Shown: positions 12,147 to 12,178 of the stretch, piece after piece
How the letters are laid out: every line of letters starts with the position of its first letter
How positions within the stretch are numbered: position 1 is the first letter of the stretch
Source: Candidatus Uhrbacteria bacterium
Lineage (GTDB): Bacteria; Patescibacteriota; Patescibacteriia; 2-12-FULL-60-25
Length of the DNA: 12,178 bases
Assembly (NCBI GenBank): GCA_016866635.1
Contig: VGLT01000014.1
Location: forward strand, 1-12,178
Reading direction: 5' to 3'
The notes under the pieces: generated by a model
Told to the model about the DNA's origin: nothing
What the model saw: only the letters and a program-made list of their open reading frames with translations
Databases searched by the model: none
Program-made: the position numbers and the translations under genes

Positions 12147-12178
12147 ATTTATGATGTGTAGCAAGTATCAAGTAGCAC

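Noticed and set aside
11870..12178. CRISPR array
   Set aside because: The palindrome repeats at 68 bp, but the linkers are themselves repeats, not unique spacers, and no cas genes are present. The repeat is an exact parS sequence.

Overview
The window looks like an origin-proximal piece of a bacterial chromosome, most likely a Patescibacteria/CPR member of the Parcubacteria type. That assignment is inference from the style of DnaN, the class A PBP, PolA and HolA and from the compact layout with very short leaders. No rRNA is present to settle it. The standard genetic code fits all genes.

Layout: dnaN (beta clamp, +) and a class A penicillin-binding protein (-) converge on a shared terminator. 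Diverging from the PBP is a secreted 3D-domain protein (+), which converges on tRNA-Cys (-). After that the host backbone is broken by foreign-looking DNA. Cassette 1 (about 4617-5795) holds one GC-rich gene of unknown function. It is followed by a 27-codon stub of polA (5841-5921). Cassette 2 (about 5986-6966) holds a second unknown GC-rich gene, and then comes complete polA (7012-9627). Between polA and holA lies an inverted GC-rich segment (about 9635-10375) with a 119-aa unknown gene and a 35-aa ORF, both on the minus strand. holA (+) then converges on rpsT (-). Diverging from rpsT is a tRNA-Arg/tRNA-Ala unit driven by a perfect consensus promoter.

The right end (11870-12178) carries four perfect copies of the parS palindrome TGTTTCACGTGAAACA, threaded between and after the two tRNA genes. 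They sit in a 68-bp periodic repeat that also contains GTAGCAN-type heptamers. With dnaN at the left edge, this argues for a centromere-like ParB loading region close to oriC.

Two expression styles coexist. Most host genes (3D protein, holA, rpsT, probably polA and dnaN) have promoters almost touching the start codon and no Shine-Dalgarno sequence, so their transcripts should be leaderless or nearly so. The unknown GC-rich genes have strong AAGGAG sites. The two plus-strand cassettes share one architecture: TTGACW-N17-TATNNT, an approximately 80-nt leader with two hairpins (the second closed by CCGG/CCGG), AAGGAG, one GC-rich gene, a terminal GC hairpin without a U-run, and a TATYTGGA motif. 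Cassette 2 also lies between two polA 5' ends that differ only by synonymous changes over 54 nt. I regard this as a candidate family of single-gene mobile or exchangeable cassettes, with no recombinase gene visible, inserted among replication genes.
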